Assembly: GCA_947176585.1 (NCBI GenBank)
Contig: CAMWRI010000007.1
Coordinates: forward strand, 1 to 39,075
DNA from: an uncultured Porphyromonadaceae bacterium
GTDB taxonomy: Bacteria; Bacteroidota; Bacteroidia; Bacteroidales; Muribaculaceae
Length of the DNA: 39,075 nucleotides
Direction of reading: 5' to 3'
The notes beneath the pieces were generated by a model. The model saw only the letters and a program-made list of their open reading frames with translations, was not told where the DNA came from and made no database searches. Below, piece by piece: positions 8,396 to 16,085 of this stretch. The stretch's first letter is position 1, and every line of letters starts with the position of its first letter. Position numbers and translations under genes: made by a program.

Positions 8396-9097
8396 ATGGA
8401 TGAATTAGGCCAGGTTCTCAAAGAAATAAAAGAAGCTACTAATGGAGAAAACTCCATGCTGAAACCACTTGAAAAAGACTTGGATTCTCCTATAGGCTTG
8501 GACCGAGATCCGATGATGGAGTGTGTAGAAACGCCCAATGAAAATGTCAGTAATGACCTGCTCCCGGAAGAAGAGTTAAACCGCCCTATATCAGATAATA
8601 TAGAACCAGAGGATATGGGATTATCTGAAGAAGTAAAAGCGGAGATAATCGAAAATACAGACTGGAGTGAAGCTACTATTGATTCTATAAAGTCGGATAA
8701 AGAGGCTGCAGTTTACTTAGAAGCTAATCTTAAGGAAGTAAACGGCAACCTTGAACGTACAGATATCGATTGGGATGCAAAAATACCTGAAGACAAAATC
8801 GACCGTATGCGCTCGCTGTATGGTGATGAGGTTGCTGATAAATGGGCTAATAAAACCAACTTAGACCTTATTAAAGAAGGGAAAGCACCTTATGGACGCG
8901 ATGGAGAACGCATAAATTTGCATCACATAGGTCAAAAGACGGATAGCCCCTTGGCGGAATTGACTGATTCTGAGCATAAGCAGTACGATGCAGTTCTTCA
9001 TGATAAAACTAAGACCTCTGAGATTGAACGCCCTATGTTCAAATCAGAACGTTGCCAATATTGGAAGGCTCGCTATGAATCTCTAAAGAATAATTAG
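8396..9097 (+). CDS. LHH-type HNH/Endo VII nuclease, toxin-like
   Basis: 233-residue protein. The C-terminal part carries INLHHIGQ (LHH at 175-177) followed by a PLAEL element, the signature of the LHH group of the HNH/Endonuclease VII superfamily, whose members are mostly DNA-cleaving tips of polymorphic toxins. The preceding block (about 125-170, with DKIDRMRSLYGDEVADKWAN) is a common lead-in to that domain. The first 120 residues are acidic and unrecognised, with no signal peptide or known delivery domain. It starts 20 bases after the terminator hairpin and 4 bases before a small gene that may encode its immunity protein. Nuclease call fairly firm; target and delivery inferred. Confidence 0.75.
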   Translation: MDELGQVLKEIKEATNGENSMLKPLEKDLDSPIGLDRDPMMECVETPNENVSNDLLPEEELNRPISDNIEPEDMGLSEEVKAEIIENTDWSEATIDSIKSDKEAAVYLEANLKEVNGNLERTDIDWDAKIPEDKIDRMRSLYGDEVADKWANKTNLDLIKEGKAPYGRDGERINLHHIGQKTDSPLAELTDSEHKQYDAVLHDKTKTSEIERPMFKSERCQYWKARYESLKNN

Positions 9098-9101
9098 TAC
9101 T

Positions 9102-9368
9102 ATGTCAACATTTTTTCTAACTGCTAAGCACGACATGCACATTGCCCATGGTAATGACATAAAAAAGGGCGATAAGTTTGAAGTGTATGTAGGCAAGCCA
9201 TTTATCAATTCTGCTAATATCTTCAACAATCCCGAATCACGAGCCAGTATTATCAGGCAACTCAGTAATCGCGATATCGACCTTGTGGCAAATCGCAAAG
9301 AATATTTTCTAAGTGGAGGCCATTTTCAGGTGGAAGAACGTAGAAATATGATTGGTAATCATTTTTAA
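9102..9368 (+). CDS. small protein after LHH nuclease, possible immunity
   Basis: 88-residue protein, no recognised domain; the N-terminal half (HGNDIKKGDKFEVYVGKPF) looks like a beta-rich fold and the middle has RQLSNRDIDL. It begins 4 bases after the nuclease stop, and its coding sequence reaches the edge of the next toxin-like gene. Small genes directly after polymorphic-toxin nucleases are usually immunity proteins, so that role is inferred from position only. It could instead be an accessory or adaptor encoded with both toxins. Confidence 0.6.
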   Translation: MSTFFLTAKHDMHIAHGNDIKKGDKFEVYVGKPFINSANIFNNPESRASIIRQLSNRDIDLVANRKEYFLSGGHFQVEERRNMIGNHF

Positions 9369-9378
9369 TGTGTGCTAT

Positions 9379-10062
9379 ATGCTTGGATTTGAAAACATAG
9401 AAAAATCTAAAGAATGTCTCCTTAAAAGTGTGGACATTTCCGGCATACTACACAAAATTGAAGAATCGGAACTGAATGCTCCGCTCGAAACCCCAAAATA
9501 CAGTCAAAAGATAGAGGGAATTCAAAAAGCGCCTGAAGACTCTGTGCAGATCAGTGAGATAAGCGATTGTCTTTCTGGCTTCCACGAATTGAATTTCGAG
9601 AATTGGGTAAATTTGTCGCCATCAGAACGGATGCATATTCTTCAAGACGCCGAGAACAAGATTGCTGAAATTTCTCATCGATTTCCTTGCTCTATAAAAA
9701 TAAGCGATATGCCGGTGGGAGAATATGGGAACTACTACTCAGATGATAAGTCTATAACCTTGAATGCCCGTTATGTAAATGCTACCGATTTCAACAGTTA
9801 TAAAGAAACTTTAGATACTTTAGTGCACGAAGGACGGCACGCATATCAAGATTATAATATTAATGAAAATCCGGTTCACCCTCGCAGCGGAGAAGTTACA
9901 AACTGGAAATGGAATGAATTTGAAATAGGCTATCAAAATGCAGAATTATGCGGTTTTGAAGCCTATGCAATGCAACCTGTCGAAGCAGATGCACGGGCAT
10001 TTGCTGAAGATGTGCTTTGCGCTTTTTTTAAAAGACAACCTGAATATGAAACAGTTGGTTGA
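9379..10062 (+). CDS. HExxH zincin metallopeptidase-like protein, toxin-like
   Basis: 227 residues from ATG 9379 (an earlier in-frame ATG at 9352 lies inside the previous gene). The motif VHEGRHAYQ (H150, E151, H154) is an HExxH zinc site, and a downstream VEADARAFAE with E202 is a good third ligand about 48 residues later, as in gluzincin-type peptidases. The first 60 residues are a variable polar leader, comparable in place and style to that of the LHH nuclease. No signal peptide is present. Such short zincins occur as toxin domains in Bacteroidales polymorphic toxin loci. Its 3' end overlaps the next small gene by 17 bases, suggesting translational coupling. Proteolytic activity and toxicity are inferred. 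Confidence 0.65.
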   Translation: MLGFENIEKSKECLLKSVDISGILHKIEESELNAPLETPKYSQKIEGIQKAPEDSVQISEISDCLSGFHELNFENWVNLSPSERMHILQDAENKIAEISHRFPCSIKISDMPVGEYGNYYSDDKSITLNARYVNATDFNSYKETLDTLVHEGRHAYQDYNINENPVHPRSGEVTNWKWNEFEIGYQNAELCGFEAYAMQPVEADARAFAEDVLCAFFKRQPEYETVG

Positions 10063-10327
10063 AACACTCGTAAAACGCGGCTATCCGATAGAAGCGGCAG
10101 AGCAAACGGCCGTTAATCTACAGAAAATGGCTCCCGAATTAAAAGAGGCATTGGATATATGGTTGACAAAATTTACTATGCCGATTATTGAGGTAGAAGG
10201 CTATTCTACAGATGGATTGATGAGCCGTTTCAAAGGTATGACCTATCCGGCAGCTTTGCTGACTCTTGACTGGCTTATTAGAGAACCAATAAAAGCAAAA
10301 CAAATAATCGAAAAAGGAATAAGGTAA
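10046..10327 (+). CDS. small protein overlapping zincin gene, possible immunity
   Basis: 93-residue protein starting at ATG 10046 inside the end of the zincin gene in another frame. An earlier in-frame ATG at 9938 would overlap by 125 bases and is not favoured. The first 25 residues (LVKRGYPIEAAEQTAVNLQK) resemble a UBA-like three-helix start. The remainder is helical with one mildly hydrophobic segment and no recognised domain. The overlapping stop/start is typical of effector-immunity pairs, so this is a candidate inhibitor of the metallopeptidase. Confidence 0.55.
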   Translation: MKQLVETLVKRGYPIEAAEQTAVNLQKMAPELKEALDIWLTKFTMPIIEVEGYSTDGLMSRFKGMTYPAALLTLDWLIREPIKAKQIIEKGIR

Positions 10328-10436
10328 ACCCATGCAAGGATATAATTACAATCAGTAATGTGGTAATATCGTAGCCAACATTAATAACTTTAATAACGAT
10401 AAAATATTATATGCATACATCCAAGTGCCAGAGTGA

Positions 10437-10445
10437 TACCTTTTG
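10437..10445 (+). promoter_or_regulatory. weak -7-like element before zinc-ribbon gene
   Basis: TACCTTTTG resembles the -7 element TAnnTTTG with one extra T, 41 bases before the ATG at 10486. The 158-base gap 10328-10485 is AT-rich and otherwise shows no gene. No convincing -33 box was seen, so this is a suggestion only. Confidence 0.2.
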
Positions 10446-10485
10446 TTTCTGTGCAAAGATTCATATTTATTGATCATATAAGACT

Positions 10486-10752
10486 ATGAGTAAGAAAATC
10501 AGATGCCCCCATTGTGGGCATCGTTTTGAAGAATCCGCTTGGTCTAAAGCCGGGAGATGTGGAATCTATACCTTGGAGGGTGTAGTTAAATTTGGTACAC
10601 AATTGGCTGTTAGTTACTTTACTCGCAATAATGGCTCGATTATTCAAAATGGAGCTGGTAAAGTAGCAGAGGGAGTGACAGGAGATATTAATGAATTTAC
10701 ATGGGGCGACTTGACGTGCCCAAAATGTAAAAAGAATTTGGGCAATCCGTAA
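10486..10752 (+). CDS. small zinc-ribbon protein
   Basis: 88-residue protein with two CxxC pairs, CPHCGH near the N-terminus and CPKCKK near the C-terminus, the layout of a zinc ribbon with a long central insert. The insert (about 25-70) is uncharged and includes GVVKFGTQLAVSYF, perhaps a buried or membrane-touching helix. It stands alone between two gaps and starts a run of small unknown genes. DNA, RNA or protein binding cannot be told from the sequence. Confidence 0.6.
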   Translation: MSKKIRCPHCGHRFEESAWSKAGRCGIYTLEGVVKFGTQLAVSYFTRNNGSIIQNGAGKVAEGVTGDINEFTWGDLTCPKCKKNLGNP

Positions 10753-10781
10753 AGTCAATCATAATGAAAAGATTCCTCTAT

Positions 10782-10796
10782 GCAAATTTCATTTGC
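10782..10796. repeat. short perfect inverted repeat
   Basis: GCAAAT TTC ATTTGC: 6-bp arms with a 3-base centre, in the 80-base gap before the gene at 10833. It could be an operator half-site pair or a weak hairpin. There is no supporting context beyond its intergenic position. Confidence 0.4.
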
Positions 10797-10832
10797 GGAG
10801 GTAGTAAAGCCGATAAATAAATTACAATTACT

Positions 10833-11273
10833 ATGACCATCAACATTTCATTTGTCGAAATTGCCGAGCGCGTGAAGATACGCTATGGTGTGGATGTGGA
10901 GCTGGCCCGGGTGGGAGACCAAGAAGTGCACATCACCTATGTGGAGCCGAAAAAAGTGCACTACCGCTCCATTAAGGTGTCGGGATATATCCGTATCGAC
11001 GAGGTGCGTCACGACGCTGTGGTCATTTCGGTCAGCCTCGAAAAGGAGGCTTTTATTGATGAAGCCACAGCATCCAAGAAAAAAATCAAGCCGATTACGG
11101 ATGAGGATGTGGCTTCGGCCCTGGAGTGGGCAACAAGACGTAGTGGGTTGTACCGCGCCCCTTACCCCATGTATCTTTTAATGGTGGTCAACAGATTATA
11201 CCCGGAAGGGTTGGCCCTCAACGACATAGCGGTGACTGCCGACGGGCTGGAAATCGAAGCTGAACTAAAATAA
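10833..11273 (+). CDS. hypothetical protein, orphan cluster
   Basis: 146-residue soluble protein with no recognised family. Alternating hydrophobic positions (VHYRSIKVSGYIRI, AVVISVSLEKEAF) suggest a beta-rich N-terminal half. A helical region with a Tyr/Pro/Met-rich stretch near 110-125 follows. The C-terminus (IAVTADGLEIEAELK) resembles the end of the next protein (VAIGYDDITIDLELK), which hints at a shared fold. It lies 11 bases upstream of that gene, so they are co-transcribed. Function unknown. Confidence 0.65.
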   Translation: MTINISFVEIAERVKIRYGVDVELARVGDQEVHITYVEPKKVHYRSIKVSGYIRIDEVRHDAVVISVSLEKEAFIDEATASKKKIKPITDEDVASALEWATRRSGLYRAPYPMYLLMVVNRLYPEGLALNDIAVTADGLEIEAELK

Positions 11274-11284
11274 TCAAATAACAA

Positions 11285-11698
11285 ATGAAACCGATGAAGT
11301 TTATTCGCCTGGAAAACGGCGATGTTGAGGAGGTAGACTATGACAACGGTGTGGATTCATCGCAGTCGGGAGTGGATGAGCTGAGCGTGAAGCAATCGCA
11401 AAACGCTACTGTAGCTTCCATCGAAGTCCCCGTGACGCTGCGCATCGACGATGAGAGCCAAACCGTGATGGTGTCGTATGGCTGTCCTACGGAGTTCAAT
11501 AAGCTGATTGCCGACGTTGTGGCACTTCTAAATAATAGGAATCATGAGCTAAATGAGGGGGCGGAAGCAGACAGTGACAAATGTATAGCCATCCAGATTT
11601 CTTGGCCGAGATACGTGGGCGAGCAGATAGAGAAAGACGCGATTAATAGTGTGGCGATTGGCTATGATGACATAACTATTGATCTGGAACTTAAATAA
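11285..11698 (+). CDS. hypothetical protein, orphan cluster
   Basis: 137-residue acidic protein, family unknown. Residues 1-40 are polar (DNGVDSSQSGVDELS), then beta-like strands (VPVTLRIDDESQTVMVSY), a helix, and an ending closely similar in pattern to that of the previous protein. This suggests the two are distant paralogues or share one small domain. It is separated by 11 bases upstream and 7 bases downstream from its neighbours, so it belongs to the same operon. No catalytic motif or signal peptide seen. Confidence 0.6.
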   Translation: MKPMKFIRLENGDVEEVDYDNGVDSSQSGVDELSVKQSQNATVASIEVPVTLRIDDESQTVMVSYGCPTEFNKLIADVVALLNNRNHELNEGAEADSDKCIAIQISWPRYVGEQIEKDAINSVAIGYDDITIDLELK

Positions 11699-11705
11699 TC
11701 AACAG

Positions 11706-11906
11706 ATGATGAGTAAGAAGAACTACGTGTGCCTGGATTGCGGCGAGAAATTCGAGTGGAGCCGCCTGGAGAGCATGATCGAGCCGCTGATGCACCCGGA
11801 GGTGCTGAGTGATCCTGCGCCGTCGCCGTTATGGGGATTGCTCGCGAAGTGCCGCTGCCCCAAGTGCCGCTCGGAGCGAGTGAGGAAGATTTATAAATGC
11901 GGGTGA
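11706..11906 (+). CDS. very small zinc-ribbon protein
   Basis: 66 residues from ATG 11706 (a second ATG follows at once at 11709; an earlier ATG at 11679 lies inside the previous gene). Cysteines occur as CLDC near the start and CRCPKC near the end, a four- or five-cysteine zinc ribbon. No other features are visible. It is the second small zinc ribbon of this cluster, so nucleic-acid or protein contacts are plausible, but no partner is known. Confidence 0.6.
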   Translation: MMSKKNYVCLDCGEKFEWSRLESMIEPLMHPEVLSDPAPSPLWGLLAKCRCPKCRSERVRKIYKCG

Positions 11907-11921
11907 AAAAGATTTATAAAT

Positions 11922-12266
11922 ATGGAAGAAAAATTACGAACCGACAATAAAATCTGGGCTTTGTTATATATGGGCTCGGATATGACTCGCAACTGGTTGC
12001 TGCATGATGTGGAGGCCGGTCAAGGGAGGCTGTGCTTCCACGTAAATGGAAGTAAATATGCCGGGAAGGTGAGCCTTATTGCCAACCAGGATGAACGTTC
12101 CATCGCGATTGAAGTGGTATATACCGGCGATGATAATCCTGCCGAAACAGAAGTTTTGGCACAAGTGACATATAGCGATATGATGTGCGCCCAAGAAGAT
12201 AAAGGGGCTTCGATTTCTCGGGAGGAATTAGAACGGTTTAAGGAAGAATACGGCTTTTCCGAGTAA
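11922..12266 (+). CDS. hypothetical protein, orphan cluster
   Basis: 114-residue soluble protein, not recognised. It reads like a beta-sandwich (RLCFHVNGSKYAGKVSLIA, SIAIEVVYTGDD) with an acidic helical tail (SREELERFKEEYGF). The start ATG is 15 bases after the zinc-ribbon stop, and the next gene begins 10 bases downstream. Without a family match nothing can be said on role beyond co-expression with its neighbours. Confidence 0.55.
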   Translation: MEEKLRTDNKIWALLYMGSDMTRNWLLHDVEAGQGRLCFHVNGSKYAGKVSLIANQDERSIAIEVVYTGDDNPAETEVLAQVTYSDMMCAQEDKGASISREELERFKEEYGFSE

Positions 12267-12276
12267 TATAAGAATC

Positions 12277-13077
12277 ATGACAGTAGACGAATTTATTGAC
12301 GATTATAGCCTGCGGCGTGCCCGGGAGATTCAGGCCGATATGCTTGCGGCAAGTAGCCGCAGGCCGAAGGAGTGGACATTTGAAGAGGTTACGGGCCGCA
12401 CCACCGTGTCTTTCGATGGTTGCCCGTTCCGGCTCAAGAGCGAGGGGATGGTGCTGTGGCTGCGTGCGTTGCTGCTCTTCATCGCGGCTGATGATGACGA
12501 GTCGAGGTATGGCTTTTCGGATGGTGACCAGGTCTTAATCGGATGCCGTGCAATCGGTGAACAGCTCGGCGGCAATTTCTGGATTGTAAATCCCTCGGGA
12601 TGCCCGCAGGTGCTCGTACGGTGGCTTCTTAAGCTAATGGACGATGATGAGGACTTTGAAGGCGCGGGAGTTATCATATCAACAATTGAAGAGTCTCTTT
12701 ATCAAAAATTTGAAAGCCAAGAAATTCAGCCTGATTTGTATTGGGACTGTTGGAAAGGCGTGCTGCAATGCAATGAGTATCTCCTTGAGTTTTTCGCCAA
12801 GACTGGACGCTTCACCGACTCTACTGAGGCAGCCATGGTCAAGTTGCGCGTCGCGCTTGATGATTGTATCTCGCAAATTGAGGAATTGGGCATGGAAAAC
12901 GCCTTTGCCGTGGAAGCCGACATCTTCGAGCATATAATTAAGTTGATACCCGTGATAGAGCAGAAAGGCCGCGAGGACGTGACGCACCGGTTATACGAAT
13001 TTGCCCGCGACTACTACCGGGCCACGCGTCGCGATGTGCTGGCCGAGAAGTTCACTGCCAAGCTGGCCGGCCGTTAG
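12277..13077 (+). CDS. hypothetical protein, orphan cluster
   Basis: 266-residue, mostly helical protein of unknown family. The N-terminal 60 residues are polar; a hydrophobic core helix (MVLWLRALLLFIA) is followed by a run of acidic residues (DDDES) and a Gly-rich patch near 80-95. The C-terminal half looks like helical pairs ending in a basic tail (RRDVLAEKFTAKLAGR). No catalytic motif or signal peptide. It is followed by a 64-base gap with a small GC-rich hairpin (CCTC..GAGG near 13098-13110) and then another orphan. Confidence 0.55.
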   Translation: MTVDEFIDDYSLRRAREIQADMLAASSRRPKEWTFEEVTGRTTVSFDGCPFRLKSEGMVLWLRALLLFIAADDDESRYGFSDGDQVLIGCRAIGEQLGGNFWIVNPSGCPQVLVRWLLKLMDDDEDFEGAGVIISTIEESLYQKFESQEIQPDLYWDCWKGVLQCNEYLLEFFAKTGRFTDSTEAAMVKLRVALDDCISQIEELGMENAFAVEADIFEHIIKLIPVIEQKGREDVTHRLYEFARDYYRATRRDVLAEKFTAKLAGR

Positions 13078-13141
13078 GATCTTAAGACTTCTCTGCGCCT
13101 CCGCGCGAGGCCTCATCCCTTGCGGATAATAATCAACGACG

Positions 13142-13864
13142 ATGAACAGGCAGAAAAAAAAGCAATTGAGCATCGAGCTCGGCATCCCCTTGGACGAGAT
13201 ACGCAGGGAGCTGGATGAATCGTGCAGTTTCCGTGCGCATATCGAAAAGCAATATTCTCCTTCCAGGTACAACGTGCGAGAGACCCGGAGGGTTATACAT
13301 GAGTGTGTGTGCTCCGCCGATGGCTGCCGGGTGCCGGAGGCGAGAGACAATTACCTTGCAGATGCTGCCTATGTAGCGGCAATGTATATCGAGTGGACAT
13401 TTGGCTATAAAATGTGGAAGCCCGATTTCTTGGGTTGGGCCCGGGATACGGCCCGGTCGCTGCGCTCCAAGTATTCCGATGCGCGTTTAGCTCTGATTTC
13501 GTCCATTCTCAACCTGGTAGATCTCGTAGATACGGGAAATACAGATGAGATATTGCAGCACATGAAATATCTCGAAAGAAAATGTGCCGAGCCGTTCAAA
13601 ATCCCGTTGAAGAGAGATTCAAAACTCTACGAACGCTACAAAATGATGTGCCTGCGAGTGGCAATATACTATTTGGAGTACACAGATACTCCCAGGGCGG
13701 AGTGTCTGAAGATTTTTGAATACATCAAACTTCATTGCGGCAGATTTCAAAGACCCTACCGGCCAATCGAATTCAAAGAAGATAGTGAAATCTTTGAAAT
13801 GCCAGAACCGCATGAACCCATAGCATTTATATCGAGTAGGAGCAGGATTTACTCAAGCGAGTAA
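13142..13864 (+). CDS. hypothetical protein, orphan cluster
   Basis: 240-residue, basic N-terminus (MNRQKKKQLS) and all-helical appearance; unrecognised. Several Tyr/Trp-rich helices (for example YVAAMYIEWTFGYKMW) and a Cys-containing helix near 140-175 suggest a compact scaffold-like fold. The C-terminus is acidic then Ser-rich. It precedes the 409-residue gene by 11 bases, so the two are probably made together and may form a complex. Confidence 0.55.
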   Translation: MNRQKKKQLSIELGIPLDEIRRELDESCSFRAHIEKQYSPSRYNVRETRRVIHECVCSADGCRVPEARDNYLADAAYVAAMYIEWTFGYKMWKPDFLGWARDTARSLRSKYSDARLALISSILNLVDLVDTGNTDEILQHMKYLERKCAEPFKIPLKRDSKLYERYKMMCLRVAIYYLEYTDTPRAECLKIFEYIKLHCGRFQRPYRPIEFKEDSEIFEMPEPHEPIAFISSRSRIYSSE

Positions 13865-13875
13865 CAACGAATCTG

Positions 13876-15105
13876 ATGACATATTTTCCCCGAATAGATA
13901 AAACTTATACGCCCTCGCCAATAGTGCTTGAGCGCACTAAGGACTTGGCCCGTTGCCCCGATTATGAGCATGGCTATTGGATGCAGATGTTCATGCATGT
14001 GTTCCGTCCGGGCTTATATCAGAAGGCCAACGCCACATTCGGAATAATACGCAACCACATGGAGCTGCGCTATCTGATGGAGCACGCCATCTTCGACCCC
14101 TGGCATCTACTGTACGGCCTCGATTATGAAACGGCGTCGGAAGAAGATAGGAAGCGCCTCGACGTGTTCTGCGAGATTGCCCGGCAATACGGCTGGATGC
14201 CGTTTATTCGCCTTAACCGTCAGAATTTTCTACCGGAAGACAGTCGCGGGCCGCTATCGAAAGATGAGGAGAAATATATCCGCCGGATGAAGGCTTTCTA
14301 CAGCGTGTCGGGTACTCCGAAGGAGCGGGAAGCTTTTCTTAGGCATTATAAATTTGGGCCGGCCCTGCGTCCGGTGTTTCCCACCGGCGAGGAACGGGCT
14401 CAGTTCGATGAATACGTCGCGAAGATTTTTCCGCCGGCGCAAGAATTGCATGAGATAGCATCCGATAAGGTGTACTTGACGGCTCATGAAGGCATTAAAG
14501 GTCAGATGGAGCTACTCCTTGGTCCGGCTGCAATGTGCAAAGCTATAGTCCATCCCTTTGAGGAAGGCGATCTTGCGGCAAAAGTAAGGCTTCCGCGCGC
14601 CCGCGAAATTGTGATGGTGCTTACTCACGACGTGCGCAGCCATCTTCTCCTGCGTTATATAGCCAAGAAATTCAAAGGCAAGGTAAGCGTTATTCATGCG
14701 GAGGGGGTGCACTCGGACTATATGCCCTTAGCTATCGTAAACCCGGAGCTGGAGATATGCAGCCGCTATGCCGTGGAACTCAACGCAGATCAACGCCGGC
14801 AACTGGGCGACGACTTCGACAGGCTCAACATTCCCTCGGCCGAGTATTTCCGGCTCAGGGGATACGAAATTTGCCATCTTAGCCATAAGAAAGTGAGCGA
14901 TCATATAATCTCTCTGTTAAAGAACGGCTCATTGAGTGGTCATGAACTACTGGGCAAAGCCATAGGCTATGCTCCCAGAGGCTGGCCCACGACCGATCAA
15001 TTTTATTTCCGTTGCATAGGCCGCCTTCTCAACGAAGGTATACTGATATTGACCGAAAAGCGCCGATGCGCCTATGATAGCGTAGTTAAACTCGCACAAA
15101 ACTGA
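13876..15105 (+). CDS. hypothetical protein, possible DUF1835/DUF3658 relative
   Basis: 409 residues. No firm family call. From about residue 195 on, the pattern of a small Rossmann-like domain (HEGIKGQMELLLGP, CKAIVHPFEEGDLA) followed by VMVLTHDVRSHLLLRYIA resembles DUF1835 proteins, where the equivalent segment reads like VLWFEHDLYDQLQLL. The C-terminal TTDQFYFRCIGRLLNEGI resembles the end of DUF3658. The similarity was judged by eye and could be wrong. The first 190 residues are unique and helical. It sits between a helical orphan (11 bases upstream) and an AAA ATPase (28 bases downstream), so it is a candidate partner of that ATPase. Confidence 0.5.
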   Translation: MTYFPRIDKTYTPSPIVLERTKDLARCPDYEHGYWMQMFMHVFRPGLYQKANATFGIIRNHMELRYLMEHAIFDPWHLLYGLDYETASEEDRKRLDVFCEIARQYGWMPFIRLNRQNFLPEDSRGPLSKDEEKYIRRMKAFYSVSGTPKEREAFLRHYKFGPALRPVFPTGEERAQFDEYVAKIFPPAQELHEIASDKVYLTAHEGIKGQMELLLGPAAMCKAIVHPFEEGDLAAKVRLPRAREIVMVLTHDVRSHLLLRYIAKKFKGKVSVIHAEGVHSDYMPLAIVNPELEICSRYAVELNADQRRQLGDDFDRLNIPSAEYFRLRGYEICHLSHKKVSDHIISLLKNGSLSGHELLGKAIGYAPRGWPTTDQFYFRCIGRLLNEGILILTEKRRCAYDSVVKLAQN

Positions 15106-15133
15106 TAGTTCACCTCCAACAACCGAGCCCTGC

Positions 15134-16081
15134 ATGAAATATATAGAGAAATTCACGTTCCCTGATTTGGAGAACGACAACCTGTATCACGACAAGCCGT
15201 TGGGGTCGTTCTACGACGAGCACACCTATCCCTTCCACATCACATCGTCGATGGGGCTTTGGTCGCTGGATTTCGAGCCCGTCACTATACTCTACGGCGG
15301 CAACGGCTCCGGAAAGTCCACCATAATCAACGTTATAAGCGAAAAACTTCAAGCCCGGCGCAATTCCCGCGTTAATTCGGGTCCGTACTTTAGCGAATAT
15401 GTGAGCAGGTGCTACTATCAGGCAGGAGAAGACTTGCCCGACGATTCCCTCATAGTGTCGGACGGCCGAAAACACCTATACGACATCAAAGATATAACCA
15501 CGGTGCTCACCAGCGACGACATCTTCCACTGGATGCTCGAAGCGAGATTGAACAACGATAAGAAGCTGAACAAGAGCCGCGCCCTCTTCCGGGAATATAG
15601 CGCGCATCCCGAGGTTCCGCGCCATATCAACTTCGAGACCGGCTACAACGTGGACCGCTTCCTGAAAGCCGCGAAATTCCAGAAAGCTAATAATCAGCAA
15701 CGAACGGGCTACACCTTCAATAAATACCTGCTCGAAAGCATAGGCAAGATGGAGCGTGGCTTCAGTAATGGCGAGACTGCCCTTATGAAGCTCACAGAAT
15801 TGCTCGAGAAGCCCGGCCTCTATCTGCTCGACGAGCCCGAAAACAGTATGTCGTGCGAATTCCAGATGAAACTCTCCGATGTGATTTTATACCTCGCCCG
15901 CTACGCCCACTGTCAGTTTCTGATTTCCACCCATTCCCCTTTCATCCTGTCCATGCAGGGCGCCAAAATCTATAACCTCGACCACAATCCGGTGGACGTG
16001 TGCCCCTGGTGGGAACTCGACAACATGAAGCACTACTTCACTCTCTTCCACTCTGCCCGCGACCGCTTCCTGAGCGAATAA
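15134..16081 (+). CDS. AAA family (ABC-type) ATPase
   Basis: 315-residue stand-alone ATPase of the AAA_15/AAA_21-like, ABC-ATPase fold. Walker A GNGSGKST (56-63), signature-like FSNGE (about 210), Walker B LYLLDEPENS (229-238) and H-loop ISTHSPF (H267). The arrangement matches small predicted ATP-binding proteins such as those in OLD-like or Zorya-like defence contexts and general metabolic ATPases; it has no transmembrane segment and no nuclease domain. Being short, it most likely works with a partner, and the 409-residue protein just upstream is the nearest candidate. Its stop is 4 bases from the convergent gene's stop, so no separate terminator fits between them. Confidence 0.8.
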   Translation: MKYIEKFTFPDLENDNLYHDKPLGSFYDEHTYPFHITSSMGLWSLDFEPVTILYGGNGSGKSTIINVISEKLQARRNSRVNSGPYFSEYVSRCYYQAGEDLPDDSLIVSDGRKHLYDIKDITTVLTSDDIFHWMLEARLNNDKKLNKSRALFREYSAHPEVPRHINFETGYNVDRFLKAAKFQKANNQQRTGYTFNKYLLESIGKMERGFSNGETALMKLTELLEKPGLYLLDEPENSMSCEFQMKLSDVILYLARYAHCQFLISTHSPFILSMQGAKIYNLDHNPVDVCPWWELDNMKHYFTLFHSARDRFLSE

Positions 16082-16085
16082 TCAC

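Noticed and set aside
13094-13112. Small GC-rich hairpin (CCTC..GAGG) as terminator
   Set aside because: Short and ambiguous pairing, no T-rich tail, and the following gene is on the same strand; not supported enough to list alone.
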